Notes under the pieces: generated by a model | Told to the model about the DNA's origin: nothing | Databases searched by the model: none | The model's input: the letters and a program-made list of their open reading frames with translations, nothing else | Source: an uncultured Clostridia bacterium | GTDB lineage: Bacteria > Bacillota > Clostridia > HGM11514 | Assembly (NCBI GenBank): GCA_934464705.1 | Contig: CAKSKB010000002.1 | Coordinates: 119,725 to 183,724, forward strand | Reading direction: 5' to 3' | Length of the DNA: 64,000 bases | Program-made: the position numbers and the translations under genes | Shown here: one piece after another, positions 19,901 to 26,882 of the stretch | Numbering within the stretch: position 1 is the first letter of the stretch | How the letters are laid out: every line of letters starts with the position of its first letter

Positions 19901-21832
19901 GGGTCAAGCACGGCATATGTAAACGATAAATTCGCTCTTGCCGCATTTTACGGCAACACGAAAATTAACGCAGCATGGAAAAGCTCCGACCCTGCCGTTG
20001 CGGAAGTTGACGAAAACGGCACCGTTACGGCGAAAAGTGCCGGTACGGTTACAATCACCGCAACCGCAGACGGTAACTACGGCAATGCAGAGGCAACATT
20101 TGACATTACCGTAAAACAGTCGGATATTACGCTTGTTCCGACAGACCTTGTCAAGACCTACAACGGAGAAAGACAGGAAATTTCGTTTGAACCGGTTTCC
20201 GATTTTACTCCCGTAATCGGGCAGAATGTTACCGTTAAATATGCGCTTATCACCGACCCGGCGGTTACGGAGCCGATTAAGGCAGGAACATACAGCGTTA
20301 CCTACACGATATCGGACGGAAGCTTTGTCGGCGGCGGAACAACGACAATGTATATCAACAAGGCAAAAATTAATGTTATACCCGATAATGCGACAAAGGT
20401 TTACGGCGATAAACCCGAATTTTCACTTCTGACCGAAGTGCAGACTTCGCTTGTTTCCTCCGATGAACTTAAAAAACTTGCGGAAAATACTGAGTTTACA
20501 AGCGACGGTGCTGCAGAAATCGCACCTGTCGGGGAATATGACATTACTGCGGTTCTGGGTACATACGAAAACGAAAACATCAGCTTTACCGCAAACGGGA
20601 AGGGTAAGCTTACCGTTACAAAAGCGCCGCTCACCGTTAAGCTTAAAGATGCGGTCCGTGAATACGGCGCAGAAAATCCGGCTCTTGAAGTTGAATACGA
20701 AGGCTTTAAAAACGGCGAAACCGAAGATGTTCTCGGCGGTACGCTCAGTTTTTCGTATAACGGTATAACCAAAGAAACCGAAATCGGAACATATACTGAT
20801 AAAACATGCGCAAGCGGACTTACATCGGGCAATTACGAAATATCCTACAAAAACGGAAATATTACCGTAACTCCGATAAGCGTAACTGCAAAAGCCGGTG
20901 AAGCTAAAAGAACTTATCTTACGGTTGTGTTTGACAGGGCGCTGAAGGGTATTACAAAGGATAATTTCACCGTTAAGGCAGGCGGCAATGCTGTCGGGTT
21001 TACAGATATTGCCGGCAGCGATGACGGCAAAACCTATACGCTGAACGGCAGCTTTACGGCTGGCACGGCTTACACGGTTGAGATAAGCTATGCAGACAGC
21101 CATTACAGCATTACCGGAAGTCCGCTGAGAATTACTCCGAAAAGCAGCTACAGCGGTGGCGGCGGAAGCTTCGGCGGCGGTGGCGGTTCATCGTCAACCT
21201 ATTATACTGTTTCGTTTGACGCAAACGGCGGCGGAGAAATTGCAAGCCAGACCGTTAAAAAGAACGAAACCGCAGCAGAGCCGACAGCACCTACCAAGGA
21301 AGGCTATGATTTTGCGGGCTGGTACACCGATAAAGAACTTAAGACAAAATACGATTTTTCCGAAAAGGTGACAGCGGATATTACACTTTATGCCGCATGG
21401 ACGGAAAAAGACAATAAAGCCGACAGTGAAAATGACAACTCAAAGAATCAGATAATTCTTACTATCGGCAAAAAGGAAGCGACTGTTTTCGGCACGGTAA
21501 AATCAAACGATGTTGCGCCGATAATCGCAAACGACCGCACAATGCTTCCGGCAAGATTTGTAGCGGAAAACCTCGGTGCAAGCGTGGATTGGGACGATGA
21601 AAAGAAGCTTGTAACAATCGTTGGCAAGAACCTTAAAACAGGTAAGGATACAACACTCCTTATCTACATCGGTTCGGACATTGCCTATGTAAACGGCAGG
21701 GAAATCAAGCTTGATTCTCCGGCGTTTATCGAAAATGACCGTACTTACATGCCGATCAGATTCATTTCCGAAGAACTCGGCGCGGATGTGGAATGGCTTG
21801 AATCGGACAAAAAAGTTGTTATAACAAAATAA
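13979..21832 (+). CDS. Giant 2617-residue secreted multi-repeat surface protein with CuAO-type end
   Basis: Signal peptide 1-27 (ending ASFA), start at 13979 with GGGAGGA upstream. The N-terminus (30-215) resembles short beta-helix turns. A Cys-rich patch (CNHE...CKCKTCG, about 320-345) may bind zinc. The middle consists of many YDG/MBG-type Ig-like repeats, recognisable by KKYDGTA, LVYDGTP, RAYGDANP, KVYGDKP and REYGAENP. Bacterial Ig-2 units are interspersed (for example TVTYESSDTDVVYVD near 1090 and KSSDPAVAEVDENGTVTAKS near 2000). A Gly/Ser linker near 2390 leads to one InlB/Flg_new repeat (ANGGGEIASQTV...GYDFAGWYTD) and CuAO-type repeats (about 2487-2617; NDRTMLPARFVAENLGA and NDRTYMPIRFISEELGA). 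No catalytic domain was recognised; an adhesin or scaffold role is inference. A possible promoter is ATGACA (13892) with TATAAC (13916), 18 apart. A 7-bp palindrome precedes it at 13877-13894. Confidence 0.85.
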   Translation: MRKSNRLLSILLSVLMLVSMIPQASFADEGNVARIGDAEYATLEDAFDNYDEENGQPIELLANAEIEDNGPSFPCTVNMNGFSITGTGDEGLCIWTYDGEVAFNGGTINGKLLLDCTDGSVVIDAPAGAEYAVNGDVDITSGSLTVKGNARVGIKGTLKTSYENIDISGTEKAVELTEAIDLRGISDTYKIVGSDDYEGTMLDASFESGTYMAGSSAAKRIKAALKDTGPAKPVPSVSPENATIYTGQIGTFNITFDGDEDLAAYVQQNAQDNISATLSEDQKTVTVSVPKDAKPGKYILYVRVTGDAFRQAKTEFTVAVCNHENIDDDEDDRSCKCKTCGRQMVRLSESDKAGEYGWINTAKYFETIDEAIAAIPDYDDIEHMDGTYDQLRYQYEVRYYEDITLDHDLIVKDKPFNIAANSPKYDAKLSFTDGHSMVISRDTVSKLNSVDLYQIKDIGSITLGKNAYLTAFNQTVDNLILADTTADLGSLVSEDASATDEFVSLKIKHLEAAAPGCTIGDFLQSGDRTLAYRYCDTEQEYGSLRDYVNETYLTEVSNVAVVNAPIRNFNPELDEASKGAVYPSEITINLNATVDSDATARYKVVKPDDLLQNCIWGTNSENNKIVFSEFPAGTYNVGIEATATVYSYEYVITKYLPVTVEKKSIDSSDIKIKINGKDAPYEFPYARGPESVAVQVYDNDKDVTEEFNISGDLRAFNVFDNYEVLVKAKEDGGYTGSKTVNYSVTQIDPEENTDYKVDMPASLVYDGTPKSVAVTELNDSQVVASEITYAKATDDGYSEPVSEAPTQPGTYKVYVTLPETHNYNYKQFTTDFTIEKADVKFEYTKLLKDVYNYEDDKRIAGKILKSDSAAENIDAPTGTVQITGIKTFGSDLKFFVNIPIKDDGSFEFELPPLSAAGMSYKIIVQYLGDDYYKECFDPNGDYIIAVGRRQLNNFSVSNNEHRYAPGVERKITVSAPESRWLTNDDFVVKYYLVDENSGKLASTEPVEHTISAGRYLYVISLKDEHKDNYGITFEYKVDGKADIPDTSFYKNTGFMDIKASSDFSQKPISFEKGIVNIKSGEKFTNTLKNENASTVTYESSDTDVVYVDRNGEITAKKSGTATITATSTMEGATPVYASYTVNVKKELTKDCFEISATEKSYDGSKSAVVTATLKDEYKADQNDVVKAEITAEFDKSDAGSRTVVYEITGISGKNADKYVLSETAENLKGEVNGTIRKAVVTVICARFTTRTFDGTAQTADVSAMANGRIFDISNYTVKYAGETEAVKVGEYSISIELSDTASANYEVEPFNAVLKIVNAAQDIFAVENVPENVYYGDTFAVSATGADGDVTYEITDGGDIAEISANGEVKVKDVGRVTIKATSKKDGYTDRTAVKTFEAKKRILTPSATAVNREYNGENGVSVDIALSGGIVTGDTVTASASGSMINSDAGSGKIVYVSAIALSNNEKYTLSTNSLQTTVDITPIEIKDFAVSAMSKKYDGTANAQASVGEISDVIEGDKSFVSIAGTAEFDTADSGTDKTVTFTASGLSGAKAHNYTLGKLSAAATADIEPLKVNFTVGQTSFVYDGKDKEINISATDENGRIFDGFTVNYDKTPNAAGTYTAKVSLNDAKNYVTTQGDIAVTVEAATQNQLVIAGLPGTVEYLDEFKLEAFGGAEGGTVSWKVTEGKASISEDGTVTVDGIGKIEITAVKSSANYADISSKVIFTAMPKNITFELDKLEQIYGSTMEVGVNPSDSRITAGDFEVKYNGSEDVPKNAGKYRVEVTATNPNYKGSAHDTLVIAKAKPSGSIQISSEFTYGDTVSAAVNNISEGTSAKITYAGTGIYIPQEEAPKNAGNYTAIAEITGENYETLTVTKNFTIKKATLTVKAENASRAYGDANPIFKLKYEGFVSGDNESVLLYEPSATVNANASSAVGKYNITVSGGYAENYQFAYDNTGELEITGASGAALYITGSSTAYVNDKFALAAFYGNTKINAAWKSSDPAVAEVDENGTVTAKSAGTVTITATADGNYGNAEATFDITVKQSDITLVPTDLVKTYNGERQEISFEPVSDFTPVIGQNVTVKYALITDPAVTEPIKAGTYSVTYTISDGSFVGGGTTTMYINKAKINVIPDNATKVYGDKPEFSLLTEVQTSLVSSDELKKLAENTEFTSDGAAEIAPVGEYDITAVLGTYENENISFTANGKGKLTVTKAPLTVKLKDAVREYGAENPALEVEYEGFKNGETEDVLGGTLSFSYNGITKETEIGTYTDKTCASGLTSGNYEISYKNGNITVTPISVTAKAGEAKRTYLTVVFDRALKGITKDNFTVKAGGNAVGFTDIAGSDDGKTYTLNGSFTAGTAYTVEISYADSHYSITGSPLRITPKSSYSGGGGSFGGGGGSSSTYYTVSFDANGGGEIASQTVKKNETAAEPTAPTKEGYDFAGWYTDKELKTKYDFSEKVTADITLYAAWTEKDNKADSENDNSKNQIILTIGKKEATVFGTVKSNDVAPIIANDRTMLPARFVAENLGASVDWDDEKKLVTIVGKNLKTGKDTTLLIYIGSDIAYVNGREIKLDSPAFIENDRTYMPIRFISEELGADVEWLESDKKVVITK

Positions 21833-21848
21833 GAAAACTTAACGCAAA

Positions 21849-21883
21849 ACAGCGGCTCATTTCACAGTGAACCGCTGTTTTTC
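21849..21883 (+). terminator. Rho-independent terminator of the giant gene
   Basis: ACAGCGG (21849-21855) pairs with CCGCTGT (21872-21878), with extra pairs inside, followed by a T-run. Confidence 0.75.
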
Positions 21884-21904
21884 ATGTTTTGTTTTGAAAG
21901 ATTT

Positions 21905-21990
21905 ATTGACTGCGGCCTGCACCTATGATGTAAATATTGAATCGGTGTGAAACAAGCCGATTGACGGCTTGTACTTATGATGTAATATTT
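21905..21990. repeat. Imperfect direct repeat with an internal palindrome upstream of the decayed AKR gene
   Basis: Two imperfect copies (21905-21938 and 21960-21990) share the frame ATTGAC, a variable GC-rich part, then TATGATGTAA and an AT-rich end. The second overlaps a perfect 8-bp inverted repeat, ACAAGCCG (21952-21959) with CGGCTTGT (21965-21972). It could be an operator or a remnant of a small repeat family. Nothing else was seen in the 21833-22031 gap besides the terminator. Confidence 0.45.
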
Positions 21991-22031
21991 ACAAAGACAT
22001 ATAAGAAATTGACGGATAAAGGAGTGTAATA

Positions 22032-22493
22032 ATGAAACAATATTTCGATAATGTAAAAAAGAACTTTGGTTTTGGCTGCATGCGTCTTCCGATGAACGGC
22101 AGCGAGGTTGATTATGACGCCTTTAACGAAATGATTGACACTTTTATGAAAAGCGGTTTTAATTATTTTGATACGGCTCACGGGTATATTGACGGCAAAA
22201 GCAAGATTGCTGTCAGGGAATGTCTTGTGAAGCGGTATCCCCGCGAAAGTTATATTCTTACGGATAAACTGTCAACAAGTTATTTTAATAAAACGGACGA
22301 AATAATTCCACTGTTTAACAAGCAGCTTGAATGTGCCGGTGTGGAATATTTTGACTTTTATCTTATGCATGCTCAAAGCGAGGATATTTACGCAAAATAC
22401 AAAAAATTAAACGCATATGATGTTGCACGCAGGCTGAGAGATGAGGGCAAAATAAAGCATATGGGAATATCCTTCCATGACAAAGCGGATTAA
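22032..22493 (+). pseudogene. Aldo/keto reductase, N-terminal half only
   Basis: 153 residues matching the N-terminal part of aldo/keto reductases: FGFGCMRLP, FNYFDTAHGYIDGKSK (catalytic Asp/Tyr region), ILTDKLS with the active-site Lys, and FDFYLMHAQ with the active-site His. Full members have about 300-380 residues. Here the frame stops right after KHMGISFHDKAD, where the family normally continues for another barrel half and often a ferredoxin-like tail. The DNA continues directly into the end of a larC-like gene in another frame, so a deletion has fused the two. The gene is probably non-functional. Confidence 0.8.
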
Positions 22494-22629
22494 ATGCTCG
22501 GAGGGCTATGGAGTAAAGCGGATAAAGGCGGAATATGATGATATTGCAAGGATTTCGGAGGAGCGCGGCATATCCGTGCAGGAAATGCGGAGGCTGATTG
22601 AAAGGAAATTGGGGAATGATGAACAGTAA
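22477..22629 (+). pseudogene. larC: C-terminal remnant of LarC (nickel insertion protein of the lactate racemase cofactor pathway)
   Basis: A frame of 50 codons overlaps the broken AKR frame and ends TAA at 22627-22629. Its residues CSEGYGVKRIKAEYDDIARI followed by SEERGISVQEMRRLIERK fit the conserved LarC tail (a G.G..R.KPEYEDLA..A pattern). LarC normally has about 400 residues and inserts nickel into the pincer cofactor made by LarB/LarE. Only this tail survives. Its stop overlaps the larE start, the usual larC-larE arrangement, which supports the identification. AAAGCGGAT occurs twice near the junction (22482 and 22513), which may have favoured the deletion. Confidence 0.65.
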
Positions 22630-23414
22630 GTACGAAAAGCTGACAGAGGAACTGAAATCATCGGGCAGTATTGCAGTGGCATTTTCGGGCGGCGTGGATT
22701 CAACATTTTTATTAAAGGCGGCAAAGGACGCGCTTGGGAGCGGCGTTATTGTCGTTACGGTGCGTTCGTGCCTGATTCCGCATGACGAGCTTTTGGAAGC
22801 AGCGGATTTTTAACATAAGACATATCATATGTGATGTCAATCCGCTTGCCGTAAAGGGTTTTGCGGATAATCCGTTAGACCGCTGCTATATTTGCAAAAA
22901 GGAAATATTCGGAATTATAAAGAACATTGCTGCGGAAAACGGTGTAAATGCGGTTGCCGAAGGCTCAAATCTCGATGACGGCGATGACTACCGTCCGGGC
23001 ATGAAAGCGATTTCGGAATTGGGTATCTTGAGTCCTTTGCAAACGGCCGGCTTTACAAAGCGAGAAATTTGGGAGATGTCGGAAAAACTCGGACTTCCTA
23101 CATGGAATAAACCGTCTTTTGCCTGTCTTGCGTCACGCTTTGCATACGGCGAAAAAATTACGGCAGAAAAACTCAAACGGGTTGAAAAAGCGGAAAAAAT
23201 ACTGAAAAATTCGGGATTTCGTCAGTTTAGGGTTCGGGTTCACGGCGAGCTTGCCCGAATCGAACTGCTGCCGGAGGATTTTGAAAAGCTTTTTAAAGTC
23301 AGGGAAAAACTGTACAGCGATATAAAAGCACTCGGATTTTCTTATTTTACAATGGATTTGCAGGGGTACCGTATGGGGAGCATGAACGAAGGAATTGCAG
23401 AAGTACGGACATAG
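22616..23414 (+). pseudogene. larE: LarE sulfur transferase (PP-loop), frameshifted
   Basis: The first frame (from ATG ATG at 22616) carries the PP-loop VAFSGGVDSTFLLKAA and stops at 22813 after PHDELLEAADF. The next frame (from about 22803) resumes with NIRHIICDV and continues through NPLDRCYICKKEIF, EGSNLDDGDDYRPG, SFACLASRFAYGE and the end at 23414. Together they match ATP-dependent sacrificial sulfur transferase LarE (about 260-280 residues). The break is at a run of five T. Removing one T restores the frame, but a few helix residues usual at this point would still be missing, so a deletion of about 11 bp is an alternative. With larC reduced to a tail, loss of the pathway is likely. A sequencing error cannot be excluded for the frameshift alone. 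Confidence 0.75.
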
Positions 23415-23453
23415 CAATAGATAAAATTTATAACAAAGCATAAGTTATATGTA

Positions 23454-23483
23454 TTGGACAAAACCGAAAATATGTGGTATACT
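23454..23483 (+). promoter_or_regulatory. Sigma-A-like promoter for metY
   Basis: TTGGAC (23454-23459) and TATACT (23478-23483) are 18 apart. The ribosome site CGGAGG and the ATG at 23527 follow. No SAM or T-box riboswitch structure was seen in the short leader. Confidence 0.6.
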
Positions 23484-23526
23484 CAAAGCATAGCAAAAAG
23501 ATAGACTTTAACGGAGGTATATAAAA

Positions 23527-24819
23527 ATGGCTGACAGAAAATACAGATTTGAAACACTGCAGGTACAGGCGGGGCAGGAAAATCCCGACCCGGCAACGGA
23601 CGCAAGAGCGGTTCCGATTTATGCTTCAACATCGTTTGTTTTTCATAATTCGCAGCACGCAGCGGACAGGTTTGCGCTCCGTGATGCCGGGAATATTTAC
23701 GGCAGACTGACAAACCCCACGCAGGAGGTTTTTGAAGCAAGAATGGCTGCGCTTGAAGGCGGTTCTGCAGCGCTGGGCGTTGCTTCCGGAGCGGCGGCGA
23801 TTAACTATACCATCGGTGCTTTGGCAAAGAGCGGTGAGCATATTGTTGCCTCCAAAACCATTTACGGCGGAACATACAACCTTTTGGCGCATACGCTTCC
23901 TCTGACATCGGGGATAAGCGCAACCTTTGTTGACCCCGATGAGGAAGGTGCGTTTGAGGCGGCGATCCGCCCTAACACAAAGGCGATTTATGTTGAAACT
24001 CTCGGAAATCCCAATTCCAACATTATAGATATAGAAGAACTTGCAAAGCTTGCGCACAAACACGGTATTCCGCTTGTTGTGGATTCGACCTTTGCAACGC
24101 CGTATCTTGTAAGACCGATTGAATACGGTGCGGACATTGTGGTTCACAGCGCAACGAAGTTCATAGGCGGTCACGGTGCGGCAATCGGCGGAGTTATTGT
24201 TGACGGCGGAACATTTGACTGGAAGGCTTCGGGCAAATATCCGTGGATTTCGGAGCCGAACCCCTCATACCACGGTGTTAGCTTTGCGGACGCTGCGCCG
24301 AACGCGGCATTTGCAACATATATAAGGGCAATTCTGCTGCGTGACACAGGCTCGACAATTTCGCCGTTTCATGCATTTATGTTTCTGCAGGGGCTTGAAA
24401 CTCTTTCTCTCAGGGTTGAACGCCATGTTTCAAACGCTCTCAAAATCGTGGATTATTTAAATAATCATCCCGGCGTTGAGGCGGTTCATCATCCGTCGCT
24501 CGAAAGCGAGCCGAGCCATAAGCTTTACAAAAAATATTTCCCGAACGGCGGCGGTTCGATATTTACATTTGAAATAAAGGGCGATGACAAAACCGCACAG
24601 AAATTTATTGATAATCTGCGTATTTTCTCGCTTCTTGCAAATGTTGCGGATGTGAAGTCGCTTGTTATTCACCCGGCGTCCACAACTCACTCCCAGCTTT
24701 CGGGAGATGAGCTTGCAGAGCAGGGAATAAAGCCCAACACTATAAGACTTTCAATCGGAATCGAGAATATAAACGACCTTATCGAAGCGCTCGATGATGC
24801 CTTCAAGGCAGTAAAATAG
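23527..24819 (+). CDS. metY: O-acetylhomoserine sulfhydrylase / aminocarboxypropyltransferase
   Basis: 430 residues, full length for the Cys/Met-metabolism PLP enzymes of the MetY branch. It begins YRFETLQVQAGQENPDPATD, the usual MetY opening, and has SGAAAINYTI, the PLP-lysine motif HSATKFIGGHG (Lys about 210) and the long insertion SYHGVSFADAAPNAAFATYI typical of OAH sulfhydrylases. It makes homocysteine or methionine precursors from O-acetylhomoserine and sulfide in the cytoplasm. It stands alone between its own promoter and a strong terminator. Confidence 0.93.
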   Translation: MADRKYRFETLQVQAGQENPDPATDARAVPIYASTSFVFHNSQHAADRFALRDAGNIYGRLTNPTQEVFEARMAALEGGSAALGVASGAAAINYTIGALAKSGEHIVASKTIYGGTYNLLAHTLPLTSGISATFVDPDEEGAFEAAIRPNTKAIYVETLGNPNSNIIDIEELAKLAHKHGIPLVVDSTFATPYLVRPIEYGADIVVHSATKFIGGHGAAIGGVIVDGGTFDWKASGKYPWISEPNPSYHGVSFADAAPNAAFATYIRAILLRDTGSTISPFHAFMFLQGLETLSLRVERHVSNALKIVDYLNNHPGVEAVHHPSLESEPSHKLYKKYFPNGGGSIFTFEIKGDDKTAQKFIDNLRIFSLLANVADVKSLVIHPASTTHSQLSGDELAEQGIKPNTIRLSIGIENINDLIEALDDAFKAVK

Positions 24820-24832
24820 GTTTATCTCCAAA

Positions 24833-24884
24833 AAATACCGTGATACAGACGATGAAATCAGCGTTCGTATCACGGTATTTTTGT
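24833..24884. terminator. Bidirectional terminator between metY and the lipoprotein gene
   Basis: A perfect 14-bp stem (24833-24846 with 24867-24880) has an A-run before it and a T-run after it, between convergent genes. Confidence 0.9.
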
Positions 24885-24895
24885 TTTGCTTTTTT

Positions 24896-25168
24896 TTACT
24901 TTACAATATCTTCTGCGGTATCTTTGACATCCCTGCCGGCATCTTCTACGGTATCCTTAACATCCTTGCCGGCGTCTTCTACCGCGTTTTTCACATCTTC
25001 GCCGGTGTCCTTCATGCCCTGTTCCGCATCGTCCTTGATGTCGTTTGCCTTGTCGCTGACGCTGTTGTTTGTGCTGCTGCCGGTATTTTTGTCAGCGTCA
25101 TTGCTGCCGCAGGCTGTAATACTAAAAAGCATTACGGTTATAATAAAAGCAGATAAAAGTTTTTTCAT
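24896..25168 (-). CDS. Small repetitive lipoprotein
   Basis: 90 residues. A lipoprotein signal ends at the lipobox SITAC (Cys20), so it should be anchored on the outer face of the membrane. The mature part is charged and low complexity, with a tandem 11-residue-like repeat (EDVKNAVEDAG, KDVKDTVEDAG, RDVKDTAED) resembling LEA or apolipoprotein-like amphipathic helices. No enzymatic motif. It lies directly downstream of the two spo0A genes with its own promoter, and the ribosome site GGAGGT precedes ATG 25168. Function unknown; a stress- or sporulation-related envelope role is inference. Confidence 0.82.
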   Translation of the reverse strand: MKKLLSAFIITVMLFSITACGSNDADKNTGSSTNNSVSDKANDIKDDAEQGMKDTGEDVKNAVEDAGKDVKDTVEDAGRDVKDTAEDIVK

Positions 25169-25196
25169 TGAAATTACCTCCAGTTTTGATATGTCT

Positions 25197-25225
25197 ATTA
25201 TAACCGTAATGCGAGGGATTTATGC
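25197..25225 (-). promoter_or_regulatory. Promoter of the small lipoprotein, resembling sigma-F/G sites
   Basis: On the minus strand GCATA (25225-25221), 15 bases, then GGTTATAAT (25205-25197) fits the forespore sigma-F pattern GYATA-15-GGnnAnAnT. The same -10 also contains TATAAT but has no sigma-A -35 at 17 bases. The -35 overlaps the last codons of spo0A. Confidence 0.45.
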
Positions 25226-26002
25226 ATTTTTGATTTTAAGGCGGATTCTGTCCGAAATCATCGCTATAAATTCGCTGTTTGTGGGTTTTCCTTTTTCGCT
25301 GTGGATTGTATATCCGAAATATGCCGAAAGCACTTCAGGGTCGCCGCGGTCGAATGCAACTTCGATTCCGTGGCGGATTGCCCTTTCAACTCTGGAATTT
25401 GTTGTGTGGTATTTTTTCGCAACTGCCGGGTAAAGCTGTTTTGTGACAGCGTTGATAAGTTCTGCGTTTTCAATTACCATCATGATTGCGCACCTCACAT
25501 AAGCGTATCCTTTAATGTGCGCCGGAACACCGATTTCATGCATAACATTTGTAACTTCGGTTTCCATATCCGGTTTTGAACCGGCAATCTGCGCTACCGT
25601 TTGAGATACCATTGCCGATTCGTTTAATTTTCCGCTGAACTGAACAATCCTTTCGGTAAGCGCTGTAAGCTCCACGGGTTTTAACATACAATATGAAGCG
25701 CCGTAGTGGATGGCGGTCTGCGTAAGCTTGCTTTGCCCGATTGCAGTGGTAACAATAACCGCCGGCTGCTTTTTGGGGCTCATCTGGCGAAGTCTTTTTA
25801 AAACCTCAAGTCCGTCAAGGTACGGCATACAAATATCCAGAATAAGTATGTCAGGCTCAAGTTCGCGCAGCTTTGAGCAGGCTTCATCGCCGTCCTCGGC
25901 AGTGCCGATAACTTCAAAATTATGCTTGCTTTCAAGATAATCGCATAGTTTCTCTCTCCAGTCGGCGTCATCATCCGCAATAAAAATTCGTATTTTTTCC
26001 AT
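25220..26002 (-). CDS. spo0A: Sporulation master regulator Spo0A
   Basis: 260 residues: receiver domain (1-120) plus Spo0A_C DNA-binding domain (about 150-260). The acidic pocket DDD (10-12), phospho-acceptor LILDICMP (Asp56), Thr85/86 and YCMLKP (Lys108) are intact. The C-terminal domain shows the diagnostic VMHEIGVPAHIKGYAYVR, TTNSRVERAIRHGIEVAF and KGKPTNSEFIAMISDR. Phosphorylated Spo0A activates entry into sporulation. It lies 18 bp downstream of a paralogue with a degenerate receiver and is probably co-transcribed with it. In Bacillus and Clostridium spoIVB usually sits next to spo0A; here it is 2.3 kb away across murA. Confidence 0.95.
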   Translation of the reverse strand: MEKIRIFIADDDADWREKLCDYLESKHNFEVIGTAEDGDEACSKLRELEPDILILDICMPYLDGLEVLKRLRQMSPKKQPAVIVTTAIGQSKLTQTAIHYGASYCMLKPVELTALTERIVQFSGKLNESAMVSQTVAQIAGSKPDMETEVTNVMHEIGVPAHIKGYAYVRCAIMMVIENAELINAVTKQLYPAVAKKYHTTNSRVERAIRHGIEVAFDRGDPEVLSAYFGYTIHSEKGKPTNSEFIAMISDRIRLKIKNA

Positions 26003-26020
26003 TTTATAAGCCTCCGTATA

Positions 26021-26800
26021 TTAATTTATATTTTTCATTTTAAGCCTGAGTTTATCGGAAATCATTGCAATAAATTCGCTGTTTGTCGGTTTTCTTTTCC
26101 CGAAACGGCATATGTTGCCGAAATACCCCGATAAAACATCGGGATCTCCCCGTTCAAACGCTACTTCTATGCCGTGCCTTATCGCCCTTTCAACGCGGGA
26201 GTTGGTTGTTGAGTATCTTTTTGCGATTTTCGGGTAAAGCTCTTTTGTAACCGCTCCGAGCAGTTCCGAATCGTCAAGTACCATCATTATTGCCGATCTT
26301 ACATAGCTGTAGCCTTTTATGTGTGCAGGAATCCCTATTTCGTGCATAATATCCGTTATTTCGTTTTCCGCATTGCTGCTTGCCCCCCCGACATGCGGCA
26401 CTGCGGTTTCTGTGTACTGCGGTTCGGATGATACAAACTGTATTATCCGCTCGGTCAGAACGGAAAAGTCAATCGGCTTGGCCATGCAATATGTAGCTCC
26501 GAGTTTTACGGCGGCTCTTGTCAGCACGCATTGCCCCTTTTCACAGGTGACAATGATCGACGGCCGTTTTCTGAACTTAACTTTACTCAGTGATTTTAAA
26601 ACCTCTGTCCCCTCAGGTTCATCAATGCCAATGTTTAATATCAAAAGGTCAGGCTCCAGTATCGGAATCATCGTGCATACATCCCTGCCCTTTTGAGCAG
26701 TCCCCGCAATTTCAAAATTTGGCTTGTCTTTAAGATGCTCGCAAAGCCGCCGGATCCATTCCCCGTTAGAATCTGCGGCAAATATTCGTATCTTATTCAT
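26021..26800 (-). CDS. Spo0A paralogue with a degenerate (non-phosphorylatable) receiver
   Basis: 259 residues; ATG 26800 is preferred because it follows a GGGGGG-rich ribosome site and aligns with the start of Spo0A. The layout equals that of the neighbouring Spo0A, and the DNA-binding domain is well kept (IMHEIGIPAHIKGYSYVR, TTNSRVERAIRHGIEVAF, RKPTNSEFIAMISDKLRL). In the receiver the phospho-acceptor is Asn (LILNIGI, residue 56; codon AAC), the acidic triplet reads ADS N instead of DDD, and the loop after it is altered (DEPEG instead of PYLDG). Lys108 in YCMAKP remains. It could bind 0A boxes without phosphorylation, or dimerise with Spo0A as a modulator. It is the first gene of a two-gene operon. 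Confidence 0.9.
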   Translation of the reverse strand: MNKIRIFAADSNGEWIRRLCEHLKDKPNFEIAGTAQKGRDVCTMIPILEPDLLILNIGIDEPEGTEVLKSLSKVKFRKRPSIIVTCEKGQCVLTRAAVKLGATYCMAKPIDFSVLTERIIQFVSSEPQYTETAVPHVGGASSNAENEITDIMHEIGIPAHIKGYSYVRSAIMMVLDDSELLGAVTKELYPKIAKRYSTTNSRVERAIRHGIEVAFERGDPDVLSGYFGNICRFGKRKPTNSEFIAMISDKLRLKMKNIN

Positions 26801-26844
26801 TGAAATGTTACCCCCCAATATGTAAAAGTTCTTTGTTCTATTAC

Positions 26845-26873
26845 ATAATACCATAATTTGGCACAAATTGCAA
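26845..26873 (-). promoter_or_regulatory. Promoter of the spo0A-like operon
   Basis: On the minus strand TTGCAA (26873-26868), 17 bases, TATTAT (26850-26845), with TGG just before the -10 (extended type). Confidence 0.55.
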
Positions 26874-26882
26874 CTAAAACCG

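Noticed and set aside
23415..23526. SAM riboswitch before metY
   Set aside because: The leader is about 40 bases after the promoter, too short for a riboswitch, and no matching motifs were seen.
24943..25030. Repeated 33-bp-like units in the lipoprotein gene as a CRISPR-like array
   Set aside because: The periodicity is the coding repeat of the charged helix; there are no spacers.
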